Source: Nitrospiraceae bacterium
Lineage (GTDB): Bacteria; Nitrospirota; Thermodesulfovibrionia; Thermodesulfovibrionales; UBA6898
Direction of reading: 5' to 3'
NCBI GenBank assembly: GCA_020347665.1
Contig: CP070737.1
Span: forward strand, 1,075,189 to 1,139,188
DNA length: 64,000 nt
Positions 8,856 to 17,115 of this stretch are shown piece by piece. Each line of letters opens with the position of its first letter. The stretch's first letter is position 1. Both the position numbers and the translations under genes were made by a program. Under the pieces are notes generated by a model. The model searched no databases. It was not told where the DNA came from and saw only the letters and a program-made list of their open reading frames with translations.

Positions 8856-9137
8856 TTATTCCGGTGTACGAATAACGTCCTCCGCCTTTTCTGTCGTATG
8901 CACCTCAGCACCGCGATCAATTATCTTTCCTGTTACTGTATCGAGGACGTAGTATCCGGCATGATGCGTTCGAGCACCGGCCTGTGCTGCCCATGCAGAA
9001 ATTTGATATCTCCCTATCTGCGTTTTGCCTTCCTGTGCAGTCACCGATTGCGTGCTACCACCATAGAGCATTAAAGCGACACCCAGCAACATGGCAACAA
9101 TTATCAGAAGCGCTTTTGTCATGACATCACCTTTCAT
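8856..9137 (-). CDS. Small exported hypothetical protein
   Basis: A 93-residue protein with an N-terminal signal peptide (hydrophobic stretch about residues 8-26, ending QSVTAQEG). The mature part reads GRYQISAWAA...YYVLDTVTGKIID, a pattern seen in many short proteobacterial periplasmic proteins where a GRYQ strand is followed by a DTxTG turn. No function is known to me. The start at 9137 is supported by a strong AAAGGAGG eight bases upstream; ATG 9122 is a possible second start. It is a single gene with its own promoter, convergent with priA. Confidence 0.75.
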   Translation of the reverse strand: MKGDVMTKALLIIVAMLLGVALMLYGGSTQSVTAQEGKTQIGRYQISAWAAQAGARTHHAGYYVLDTVTGKIIDRGAEVHTTEKAEDVIRTPE

Positions 9138-9233
9138 AGAGCAAACCTCCTTTCAAATAAATAGCATAATTGTTTACGCGCCGCCATAAAAGAAAAAATG
9201 CTGCACTGCTGATAGTGCGTTATGGATAATAAC

Positions 9234-9262
9234 AAATTATCACGCTGTCAAAGTCTTGTCAA
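9234..9262 (-). promoter_or_regulatory. Promoter of the small exported gene
   Basis: On the minus strand a consensus TTGACA (9257-9262) is followed after 17 bases by TAATTT (9234-9239). A second TTGACA lies 11 bases further on (9246-9251). The predicted transcript has a leader of roughly 90 bases containing a weak GCACT/AGTGC hairpin before a T run. Confidence 0.5.
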
Positions 9263-9347
9263 TGAATTAATGCATACGAGCCCTCTTTTATGGCAGGAGA
9301 ATACGATATATCCATTCAGCCACATCACGTATCGCTGTAAAGAGGAC

Positions 9348-9719
9348 CTATTCGGAAGGTTGAGCAGGAACTTCAGGTGATGATGATTCAGATGGCTCTG
9401 ACGGCTGGACACCCTCGAATGTGCCTTTTTCCTGCGGAATGCTTTCCTCCTGCGTTGTAGCAGCAGGCGTGGTTTCCGGAATAACTGACCTTTGTTTATT
9501 AGTCGTAACAGCAAGCAGGAGAGATGTAATCATAAAAATTACTGCCGCTGACGTAGTCAATTTACTGAAAAAAGTGGCAGCACCCCGTGCACCAAAGAGC
9601 GTCTGGCTCGAACCGCCAAAGGCAGCCCCCAGTTCTGCTCCTTTACCACTTTGAATCAGAACAATGAAAATCATGAAAAAACATACGATAAGATGCACAA
9701 TCAATAATATTGTCGTCAT
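9348..9719 (-). CDS. secG: Preprotein translocase subunit SecG
   Basis: Small membrane subunit of the SecYEG channel. The 123-residue protein has two membrane segments (about 5-22 and 52-72) joined by the conserved cytosolic loop IQSGKGAELGAAFGGSSQTLFGARGA, shown here only as its hallmark GKGAELGAAFGG. The C-terminal 45 residues are rich in Pro, Glu, Ser and Thr, a common low-complexity tail in SecG. It overlaps tpiA by 4 bases (ATGA), the standard tpiA-secG order. Confidence 0.95.
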   Translation of the reverse strand: MTTILLIVHLIVCFFMIFIVLIQSGKGAELGAAFGGSSQTLFGARGAATFFSKLTTSAAVIFMITSLLLAVTTNKQRSVIPETTPAATTQEESIPQEKGTFEGVQPSEPSESSSPEVPAQPSE

Positions 9720-10468
9720 GAGATATCCTTTTTAAAATGTACTATTCTTGAAAAGCTTTCTGGTTTGAGACTGGCGCCTCCCACAAGAGCTCCGTTAATG
9801 TCCTGACTTGACATCAGATTGTCAACATTGTCAGCAGTTACACTTCCGCCGTAGATTATACGTATTTCATCTGCGTTATCACCGTATACGTTATAGAGTA
9901 TTTTCCTGATAAAAGCATGCACCTCCTGTGCCTGTTCAACGGTTGCGGTTTTCCCGGTTCCAATAGCCCAGATAGGTTCATACGCGACAACAAGTTTTTC
10001 AAACGAAACTTCAACAAGACCTGCTTCGACTTCCCGTTTTATCACATCAAAGGTCTTATCCGCTTCCCGTTCCTCCAGTGATTCACCGACACAGAAAATG
10101 ACCCCAAGTCCCGACTCTTTCGTGGCTCTTATTTTTCTGTTCACGACAACATCGTCTTCACTGAAGTATTGTCTTCTCTCTGAATGTCCGACAATAACAT
10201 ACTGACATCCAGCATCGCGCAACATCCGGGGAGATACCTCACCCGTATACGCGCCCTGCTCTTCCCAGAATGTGTCCTGAGCTGCAAGACCGATGTTTGT
10301 TCCCTGTATGGCATTCGCTACCGCGTACAACGCCGTAAATGGCGGAGCAATAATAATATCGTCTTCCTGAACACTCTGTACAGTTGGAATAAAACCGTGG
10401 AGAAACTGTCTTGCTTCAGGGATCGTCATATTCATCTTCCAGTTCGCTGCAATAAAATTTCTCATCAT
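9716..10468 (-). CDS. tpiA: Triosephosphate isomerase
   Basis: Interconverts dihydroxyacetone phosphate and glyceraldehyde 3-phosphate in glycolysis and gluconeogenesis. The 250-residue protein has the N-terminal FIAANWKMN with catalytic Asn and Lys, the electrophilic histidine in VGHSERRQ, the catalytic glutamate in VAYEPIWAIGTG and the phosphate-binding IIYGGSVTADN and GALVGGASL. Two ATGs at the start (10468 and 10465) cannot be told apart. The stop overlaps the secG start. Confidence 0.98.
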   Translation of the reverse strand: MMRNFIAANWKMNMTIPEARQFLHGFIPTVQSVQEDDIIIAPPFTALYAVANAIQGTNIGLAAQDTFWEEQGAYTGEVSPRMLRDAGCQYVIVGHSERRQYFSEDDVVVNRKIRATKESGLGVIFCVGESLEEREADKTFDVIKREVEAGLVEVSFEKLVVAYEPIWAIGTGKTATVEQAQEVHAFIRKILYNVYGDNADEIRIIYGGSVTADNVDNLMSSQDINGALVGGASLKPESFSRIVHFKKDIS

Positions 10469-10509
10469 AGCACGTTACTTTAATGTATCAAAAGAATTGT
10501 TGTCAAGTA

Positions 10510-11061
10510 TCAGTTAAAACGGTTCATAGCTGTGTCAGGATTTTCAGTAATTATACAGTAGATGGCTTCAACTGCAGATTGTAAAGCTCCTTTTATCACG
10601 GGAATTTCCTTCCGTTTGAATGTGGATAAAACATAATCTTCCGGAAGTACAGAGTTATCTCTCCCTATGCCAATCTTAACCCTTATAAATTCTCCGGACT
10701 GTATATGATCAATTATTGACTGTATGCCCCTATGTCCGCCCGAAGAGCCTTTTTTACGGATCTTTAGCTTCCCAACATCCAGATCCATATCATCATGGAC
10801 GACAATCATTTTTTCGACAGGAATCTCGTACCTGTCCTGAATGGCTTTCACGGCCAAACCGCTTCGGTTCATAAATATCAAGGGCTCCATGATTACAACA
10901 TCCCTCTCATCAACGGAGCCTCTGCATATATTGTAATCTCGTTTCTTCTTGAACGCCATGCCGTGCGCTGCGGTAAACTCTTTCACTACCAAAAAGCCGA
11001 TATTATGTCTCGTTCGAACATATTTCTTTCCAGGATTGCCAAGGCCAACAATAAGCCACAA
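10510..11061 (-). CDS. pth: Peptidyl-tRNA hydrolase
   Basis: Releases peptides from peptidyl-tRNA dropped by ribosomes. The 183-residue protein starts WLIVGLGNPGKKYVRTRHNIGF, whose GLGNPG and the catalytic RHN(I)GF histidine are diagnostic. Further motifs are PLIFMNRSG and the DDMDLDVGKLKIRKKGSSGGHRG region. Its start lies 3 bases after the rplY stop; rplY-pth is a very common pair and the two are surely cotranscribed with prs. Confidence 0.97.
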   Translation of the reverse strand: MWLIVGLGNPGKKYVRTRHNIGFLVVKEFTAAHGMAFKKKRDYNICRGSVDERDVVIMEPLIFMNRSGLAVKAIQDRYEIPVEKMIVVHDDMDLDVGKLKIRKKGSSGGHRGIQSIIDHIQSGEFIRVKIGIGRDNSVLPEDYVLSTFKRKEIPVIKGALQSAVEAIYCIITENPDTAMNRFN

Positions 11062-11064
11062 ACG

Positions 11065-11760
11065 CTATTTCTCCTTTTTCTCCTGTTTTTCTTCGCCTTC
11101 CGTTTCATCTTCTTTCTTGCCCTTCTTGATCACTTCCGGTTCAGCAGCCTCCTCAGGGGCCTCTATTCCTACTACTTCTTCAGCAGGAGCCGCCACTTCC
11201 TCCACAACCGGCGGAATAATAGCAAGAACAAGCTCTTCGGTATCAGATATCAGTTTTATGCCTTCTCCAAACTTTAAATCACTGACGTGGATGGACTGGC
11301 CAATTTCCAGATGCGATATATCCACTTCTATGCGGTCGGGAATTTTGTCAGGCAGACATTCTATTTCAACTTCACGGAGGTTATGTTGCAGAATGCCATT
11401 GTCGCGTTTAACACCGATAGCCTCGCCTGTCGGTGTGATACGAACTGATACCCTCACTGCTTCTGTCAATGAAACCTCGAAAAAATCAGTATGGAGTAAC
11501 TCTCCTCTGACGGGATCAATTTGATAATCTTTCAATAGAGCGATCTTCTTATCTCCATCCGCAAATTCAAGATCAACAATCACCTGCTCGCCAGACATAG
11601 TATTAATAATTTTGGTGATCACCGATTTAGACAGTTTTATCGACTGGGCTTTTCCTTCTCTATAGAGCACTCCGGGCACCATATCCTGTCTTCTGAGATT
11701 ACGGGCAACCCCTTTTCCTCGTCCTTCCCTCTTTTCTGCTGCCAAACTCATCCGTTCCAT
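11065..11760 (-). CDS. rplY: 50S ribosomal protein L25 (general stress protein Ctc type)
   Basis: Binds 5S rRNA in the large subunit. This is the long, two-domain Ctc form with 231 residues: an N-terminal 5S-binding domain (about 1-95, starting RKEGRGKGVARNLRRQDMVP-like, with GVLYREGK), a C-terminal beta domain (about 100-190) and a 35-residue tail very rich in Glu and Lys. The charged tail is typical of long L25 proteins. A GGGGAGAA site lies just upstream of the ATG. Confidence 0.95.
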   Translation of the reverse strand: MERMSLAAEKREGRGKGVARNLRRQDMVPGVLYREGKAQSIKLSKSVITKIINTMSGEQVIVDLEFADGDKKIALLKDYQIDPVRGELLHTDFFEVSLTEAVRVSVRITPTGEAIGVKRDNGILQHNLREVEIECLPDKIPDRIEVDISHLEIGQSIHVSDLKFGEGIKLISDTEELVLAIIPPVVEEVAAPAEEVVGIEAPEEAAEPEVIKKGKKEDETEGEEKQEKKEK

Positions 11761-11819
11761 GTTTTCTCCCCTTCTGTGAACCTCACCGACATATCAGTTC
11801 GCAGATCAATAATATTTTT

Positions 11820-12764
11820 TTATATAAATAGTGAGTTTATTGACGTCTCTTCATGAATTCTTTTAATCGCTTCCCCCAGAAGCGCAGCTATATTTAAGAT
11901 TTCCAATTTACCACATTTTTCTTTTTTTCTATCCAACGGAATGGTATTTGTAACAATCATGGTCTCAATACAGGAAGCATTTATTCGTTCTATTGCTGAA
12001 CCGGACAACACAGCATGGGTACAAACCGCTGAAACCCTTTCTGCACCATTTTCTTTCAGTGCCGTCGCGGCCTGGGCAATCGTACCAGCCGTGTCAACCA
12101 TATCATCAAGGATTATAGCGTCCTGATCTTTCACATCACCAATGACATTCATAACTTCACATTCATTTTCTTTTTCACGCCTCTTGTCGATGATTGCTAT
12201 GGAACACTGCAATTTTTTCGCAAAAGCCCTTGCCCGTTCAACGCCACCGGCATCAGGAGATACAATAATAACTTTCTGCGAATCAAAGTTCTTTTGAATA
12301 TATTCCAACAAGACCGGTGTAGCATATAAATTATCAACAGGAATATTAAAGAAACCCTGTATCTGGCCCGCATGAAGATCCACAGTAAGAACCCTATTTG
12401 TTCCCGCTACCGTTATCAAGTCAGCAACAAGCTTAGAAGATATCGGCACTCGCGGCTGGACTTTTCTGTCCTGACGCGCATATCCAAAATAAGGAATAAC
12501 GGCAGTGATCCTTCCGGCAGAAGCCCTCTTTAAGGCATCTATAATTAACAGAAGTTCCATGATATTATGATTTACCGGCATACAGGTTGGCTGGAGAACA
12601 AAAACATCTGAACCGCGTACATTTTCCGAAATCCGGATAAGAATTTCTCCATCGCTAAAACTGGAAACATGAGCATCCCCGACCTCAATGTTCAGATATC
12701 CGCTGACCTGCTCAGCCAATGACCTATGAGCGGTACCTGTGAATAGCTGTAACCCTTGTGGCAT
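11820..12764 (-). CDS. prs: Ribose-phosphate pyrophosphokinase
   Basis: Makes PRPP from ribose 5-phosphate and ATP for nucleotide, histidine and tryptophan synthesis. The protein shows GDVFVLQPT-like PPi/ATP elements (RGSDVFVLQP), the flexible-loop region YARQDRK, VDLHAGQIQGFF, and the PRPP-binding loop VIVSPDAGGVERA plus ILDDMVDTAGT. Three ATGs in a row (12770, 12767, 12764) directly follow AAGGAG; I chose the third, which gives a six-base spacing and 314 residues. An upstream ATG at 12782 has no ribosome site. It lies in the ispE-tRNA-prs-rplY-pth run. Confidence 0.96.
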   Translation of the reverse strand: MPQGLQLFTGTAHRSLAEQVSGYLNIEVGDAHVSSFSDGEILIRISENVRGSDVFVLQPTCMPVNHNIMELLLIIDALKRASAGRITAVIPYFGYARQDRKVQPRVPISSKLVADLITVAGTNRVLTVDLHAGQIQGFFNIPVDNLYATPVLLEYIQKNFDSQKVIIVSPDAGGVERARAFAKKLQCSIAIIDKRREKENECEVMNVIGDVKDQDAIILDDMVDTAGTIAQAATALKENGAERVSAVCTHAVLSGSAIERINASCIETMIVTNTIPLDRKKEKCGKLEILNIAALLGEAIKRIHEETSINSLFI

Positions 12765-12825
12765 CATCATCTCCTTATGCACGATTATTCGGTGGCATGT
12801 ACTACGTCTGATATGCCGCCTCTCA

Positions 12826-12839
12826 AACGAGTACTCGTT
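12826..12839. repeat. 14-bp palindrome between tRNA-Gln and prs
   Basis: AACGAGTACTCGTT is a perfect 14-bp inverted repeat, 62 bases upstream of the prs start and 50 bases past the tRNA 3' end. It may be an RNA-processing hairpin or an operator. Nothing else in the sequence decides between these. Confidence 0.6.
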
Positions 12840-12888
12840 GTCAGCTTTTACTGCTGATGACTACCGTCCCCCTGCCGGTTCCGTCATC

Positions 12889-12963
12889 TGGCTGGGGCGG
12901 GAGGATTCGAACCTCCATATGGGAGATCCAAAATCTCCTGACTTGCCATTTGTCGACGCCCCA
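12889..12963 (-). tRNA. tRNA-Gln (anticodon UUG)
   Basis: A complete 75-nt tRNA on the minus strand. The acceptor TGGGGCG pairs with CGCCCCA over seven bases, followed by discriminator G and an encoded CCA. The anticodon stem GGAGA/TCTCC closes the loop TTTTGGA with anticodon TTG, which reads CAA. The T arm is GGAGG-TTCGAAT-CCTCC and the variable region has five bases. It lies between ispE and prs in the same direction, so it is probably cut from that operon transcript. Confidence 0.96.
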
Positions 12964-13014
12964 AAAAAACGCCTCACAGCAAAATGGAAAATCCCTCGCC
13001 GCCCCGGAAACATA

Positions 13015-13869
13015 TTAATTGTCTACCGGCCGAATGAGGGTCTTCACAACCCTGCACCAGTTATCTCCCATCCCAGAGGCAGCCTCCTCTGCTTCATCAG
13101 CAGAATGATAAATTCCATACACCGTCGGTCCACTGCCGCTCATCATAGACAGAACTGCACCGCTTTCAATGAGTTGTTCCTTGATCTCTCTTACCGCCGG
13201 GTACATTTTAAAAACAGGCTGCTCAAGATCATTAGTCAACACCCGTTGCAAATGATAAAAATCTCTCTCCACAAGAGAAGAACAAAATAGTTTAATATCA
13301 ATAGGTTTTTTTGTCAACTCTGTACTAAATGATTCGTATGCCAATGAAGCAGGAATCCCAATATCCGGCTTGACCAGAAGGATATCAACTGAAAGAGCAT
13401 CAGGAATGTCCGACACTTTTTCCCCTCTTCCCGTTATCAGAGAAAACGGACCGCTCAGGAAAAAAGGGACATCAGATCCAATATGAGCGGCAATGGTAAT
13501 CAGTTCAGTGCGGTCAAGACGTAACTCCCAAAACTGATTCAGACCAATCAGGGTAGCTGCAGCATCGCTACTCCCGCCACCAAGTCCGGCTGCTACAGGT
13601 ATATCTTTCTTAAGTGTTATACGAGCTCCACGATTACAGGACGTATAGTCCCTCAGCAAAACAGCTGCCATGAAAACGAGATTATCTTCAGCAGGTATAT
13701 CAAGATCAGAGATTACTTCTACTTCGTTCGCTTCTTCAAAGGACAAAGTATCGAATACATCTATGTACTGCAGTGCACTAATAATATTATGGTACCCATC
13801 ATCTCTTTTATTCAGGACCGAAAGAAACCAGTTGATTTTTGCAGGCGTCTTTTGAGTAAATTTCATCAC
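13015..13869 (-). CDS. ispE: 4-diphosphocytidyl-2-C-methyl-D-erythritol kinase
   Basis: GHMP kinase of the MEP isoprenoid pathway. The 284-residue protein has the N-terminal PAKINWFLSVLNKRDDGYH with the conserved Lys and DGYH, the ATP-binding glycine loop PVAAGLGGGSSDAAATL (about 90-106) and the third motif SMMSGSGPTVYGI near the C-terminus. All catalytic motifs are intact. Two adjacent ATGs (13869, 13866) are possible starts. The order ispE, tRNA-Gln, prs is widely conserved. Confidence 0.97.
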   Translation of the reverse strand: MMKFTQKTPAKINWFLSVLNKRDDGYHNIISALQYIDVFDTLSFEEANEVEVISDLDIPAEDNLVFMAAVLLRDYTSCNRGARITLKKDIPVAAGLGGGSSDAAATLIGLNQFWELRLDRTELITIAAHIGSDVPFFLSGPFSLITGRGEKVSDIPDALSVDILLVKPDIGIPASLAYESFSTELTKKPIDIKLFCSSLVERDFYHLQRVLTNDLEQPVFKMYPAVREIKEQLIESGAVLSMMSGSGPTVYGIYHSADEAEEAASGMGDNWCRVVKTLIRPVDN

Positions 13870-13900
13870 CTTTCAGGTTTATGGACAAGAGGTCACCGGA

Positions 13901-15604
13901 TCATTCCGTCCGTGAATTAATATTCAATTGTCTCAATTTCTTTTCAACTCTCTGTTTGAGACCCTCTTCTTTATGATGAAATTGTATCGCTTTTTCCCAC
14001 AATTCAATAGCCTTTTCAGTCTGTCCATCAGCGTTATAGACATCACCGAGATGCTCAAGAATGACTGGATCATCCTGGGTGATATCAACAGCCCGTATCA
14101 ATCTCTCAATAGCCTCTTTGTACTTCCCTTTTCTGAAATAAACCCATCCCAGGCTGTCGATGATAAAGCCATTCCCGGGTTTTATCTCGAGGGCACGGCT
14201 TATCAGAGACAAGGATTCATCCAGGTTAATGTTCCGGTCGGCAAAACTATAGCCGAGATAATTCAAGGCGTCAGCATTATCCGGATCAAGTTCTATCGCC
14301 TTTCTCAGACTTTGCACCATCGCACCAAAATTTCCCATCTTATCGAACAAAACAGCGCGGTTAAAATGTACATCACTGTTATCTGCGAACTGTTCAAGAG
14401 CTTCATTAAGCCATTTCTCGGCTTCTGTGTAGTCCTTTTTCTTCATCAGAGCGATTGACAGGTACACAAAAATTTCAGGCTTGGTTTTATCAAAATTAAG
14501 GATCTCCTTATACATATCAATGGCTTCGTCAGTCTTTTCCATCTTCGAATAGATATATGCCAGATGGAGAAAGGCATTTACGTTTTTCGGCTCTTCCGAT
14601 AATATGAGCTTTAATTCACTTATCGCCTCATCCATTTGGTTTAATTCTTCCAAAGCAATTGCAAGATAGTACCGTATCTGAGTATCTTCCGGCTTTGCCT
14701 CAAGAGAAATTCGGAATTCTTCAACCGCCTTTTCATATTTCGTTTCTTCAAGATACAGCAAACCCAGGCGGACGTGTATATCAACATTGTCCGGTTGCAT
14801 ATAGCTCAAGGTCTCGAGCTCAAGAATCGCTTTATCAACTGTTTTCTGTTTCAAATAAACCTGAGATAACCGTTCCCGTGCTTTAGCGTTATGTGGGTTA
14901 TACCGCAATGCTTTTTTATAGTTTTTTTCCGCTGCGTCAATATTTTCGTTTATTTCATTAATGATACCAAGCTTATAATAAATATTGTCCGATTCTGGTC
15001 TGACATCCAGTGCCTTCCTCAGATAGTGTTCAGCGTTTGCATAGTCTTTCCCATCAATATACACGAGCCCAAGATAATCAAGAGCAATGAAATTGTATGG
15101 ATCTCGGTCAAGCAACGAATGAAGTGTTTCAGCCGCCAGATCCAGTTCACCGTTGTAGTAATAGAGGGTGCCGAGATAAAGGAGCGCCCTGTTATTATCG
15201 GGCTCAATCTGAATAATCCTTTTATAGATTTCTATCGCATCACCGATTCTTTTTTGACTATTATAGAGTTCCCCAATATGCATAAGGGCAGGGATATAGT
15301 CCGGATTACGCGCAACAACATCCTCGGCTATAGCCAGAGATTCTGGAAACTTACCGGATCTCTGGAATAAATAGCTTAGCTGCAGCATTAAAAACAGGGA
15401 TTCAGGATCATAATTGAGCGCCTTCTTATAATTCGCTATTGCATCGTCCCATCTATTATCAAGGTCCGCTTCATACCCAAGAATATAGTAATAATAGGCA
15501 TCATGCGGAGGTATCGGTCTGCCATCCTGAACAGCACTATGCCGGGGCGCACAGGCTCCAACAAGCAAAAAAAGGCTTATGACTAATGAAATAGATATTT
15601 TCAC
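13901..15604 (-). CDS. TPR-repeat lipoprotein
   Basis: A 567-residue protein with a lipoprotein signal peptide (lipobox LVGAC, cysteine about residue 18) followed by about fourteen to fifteen tetratricopeptide repeats spanning residues 35-555. The repeats carry the usual W/Y, G, Y, A and P positions, for example GKYKEAIERLIRAVDI and DNADALNYLGYSFA. Such proteins are protein-protein scaffolds; the lipid anchor places it at the inner or outer membrane facing the periplasm. It precedes ispE in the same direction by 31 bases. The partner and exact role are unknown. Confidence 0.9.
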   Translation of the reverse strand: MKISISLVISLFLLVGACAPRHSAVQDGRPIPPHDAYYYYILGYEADLDNRWDDAIANYKKALNYDPESLFLMLQLSYLFQRSGKFPESLAIAEDVVARNPDYIPALMHIGELYNSQKRIGDAIEIYKRIIQIEPDNNRALLYLGTLYYYNGELDLAAETLHSLLDRDPYNFIALDYLGLVYIDGKDYANAEHYLRKALDVRPESDNIYYKLGIINEINENIDAAEKNYKKALRYNPHNAKARERLSQVYLKQKTVDKAILELETLSYMQPDNVDIHVRLGLLYLEETKYEKAVEEFRISLEAKPEDTQIRYYLAIALEELNQMDEAISELKLILSEEPKNVNAFLHLAYIYSKMEKTDEAIDMYKEILNFDKTKPEIFVYLSIALMKKKDYTEAEKWLNEALEQFADNSDVHFNRAVLFDKMGNFGAMVQSLRKAIELDPDNADALNYLGYSFADRNINLDESLSLISRALEIKPGNGFIIDSLGWVYFRKGKYKEAIERLIRAVDITQDDPVILEHLGDVYNADGQTEKAIELWEKAIQFHHKEEGLKQRVEKKLRQLNINSRTE

Positions 15605-15704
15605 TTCGATTTATGCTTTATGTTTATCGATTATCGACGTACTGTCATTCATACGTATTGGGACACAAGGTCATACTGTATTATCGCATAAAAGAAGCAT
15701 TTGA

Positions 15705-16949
15705 TCAAAATACTTCATGGAGAACAGTATCCGGCACATTACCATATACGGCTACTGAAAAAAGCTCTTTTCTGATGAGCTGTTCTGCGAGCTCCCTGGA
15801 CTGTTTCAGACTAACCGCATCTATAGATTTCATTATTTCTCTAGATGATATATACCTATTAAAAAATATTTCCTGTCGCGCGATATTCATCATACGACTA
15901 CTGGTTGATTCAAGACCAAGAAGCAGATTGCCTTTTAGATGCCTTTTTGCACGATCCAGTTCTGCTTCAGTTAACGTTTCTTTCATTGCGTGCATATTGT
16001 TCATGATAAGATGCATCACTTCTCTAACATTGTTTTGATTTACTCCTGCATAGACACCCCATATGCCGGTATCAAAATACATGGATGCAAATGAGTAGAT
16101 TGAATACGCAAGTCCCCTGTTCTCCCTTATATCCTGGAAAAGACGCGAGCTGAATCCCCCGCCAAGTATGGTATTTAAAACAGATAACGCATACCGATCA
16201 TCGCTTATTTGTGAAGGTGCAGGTACGCCAAGACAGATATGTGCTTCCAGCAGTTCTTTCTGATAGACTGCTGCATTGTGAAAAAACTCCGGACGCGCTC
16301 CTATCTTTGCCTCAGATCCTCTTCTCAGACCACAAAAGTGCCCATTGAGGAGCTGTATCAACCGTTCCGGTCTGAAGTTTCCCGCACATGCAATAACAAT
16401 ATCCTTGACACCGTAATATTTACGGACATGTGCAATAAGGTCGTTTCTCGATAACGTATTGACGGATTCAGGGCGGCCAAGTACCGACTGACCCAGCGAT
16501 GCACCTCCCCAGACAGTTCTGTTCAAAAGATCGTAGATATAATCTTCCGGAGCATCTTCCACCATCTTTATCTCTTCAATGACAACTCCCTTTTCTTTTT
16601 CTATCTCTTCTGAAGGGAAAAGGGAGTTCACAAAAATATCCGAAATGAGCTCAATGCCTTCTTCAAGATATGCATCTATCATTTTTATATAAAAAGTCGT
16701 CTGTTCCCGCGAAGTAAACGCATTCAGATCACTGCCGATAGAATCACTATCAATGGCGATATCCTGGGCTGTCCGCCTCTTTGTAGCCTTAAAAAACATG
16801 TGTTCGAGAAAATGAGAAATCCCGTTCTTCTCGGGAGCTTCATATCGAGAACCAACTTTCACCCAAATGCCGAGACAGACTGAATGGACATTCTTAAATG
16901 ACTCCATAACCACCGGGATTCCGTTTTCAAGTTGTGCCTTTCTGAACAT
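15705..16949 (-). CDS. M16-family zinc metallopeptidase (processing-peptidase type)
   Basis: The 414-residue protein has the inverted zinc motif HFLEH (about residues 46-50) within GISHFLEHMFFK and the downstream glutamate in EEIKMVEDAPEDYIYD. The C-terminal half holds the family's RY-containing stretch GGGFSSRLFQDIRENRGLAYS. This is the arrangement of PqqL/mitochondrial-processing-peptidase type M16B enzymes, found after pnp in many bacteria. The start follows AAGAAGGTGACAT. A quality-control role in peptide degradation is likely but not shown. Confidence 0.93.
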   Translation of the reverse strand: MFRKAQLENGIPVVMESFKNVHSVCLGIWVKVGSRYEAPEKNGISHFLEHMFFKATKRRTAQDIAIDSDSIGSDLNAFTSREQTTFYIKMIDAYLEEGIELISDIFVNSLFPSEEIEKEKGVVIEEIKMVEDAPEDYIYDLLNRTVWGGASLGQSVLGRPESVNTLSRNDLIAHVRKYYGVKDIVIACAGNFRPERLIQLLNGHFCGLRRGSEAKIGARPEFFHNAAVYQKELLEAHICLGVPAPSQISDDRYALSVLNTILGGGFSSRLFQDIRENRGLAYSIYSFASMYFDTGIWGVYAGVNQNNVREVMHLIMNNMHAMKETLTEAELDRAKRHLKGNLLLGLESTSSRMMNIARQEIFFNRYISSREIMKSIDAVSLKQSRELAEQLIRKELFSVAVYGNVPDTVLHEVF

Positions 16950-17115
16950 ATGTCACCTTCTTACCATGATATTCTTATTGTACACCAGCGGAAACATTAT
17001 CAGAAGAATAGCTTTTCTCTTTTACCGCTTCTGGGCGAGAATTACAACGGAAGGGTAAAGATCAGCAAGACATAGCAGGGTTACTGTTCATAGGTTCCGG
17101 GAAATTGTTGGACAG

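Noticed and set aside
9300-9340. tRNA-like phrase GTGGCTGAATGG after secG
   Set aside because: No acceptor or T arm can be paired, so it is not a tRNA.
9290-9347. SecG frame continues after TAG as about 19 codons (LFTAIRDVAEWIYRILLP) to TAA
   Set aside because: A stretch of this length is expected by chance in about 40% of cases and SecG is already complete; no readthrough signal is seen.
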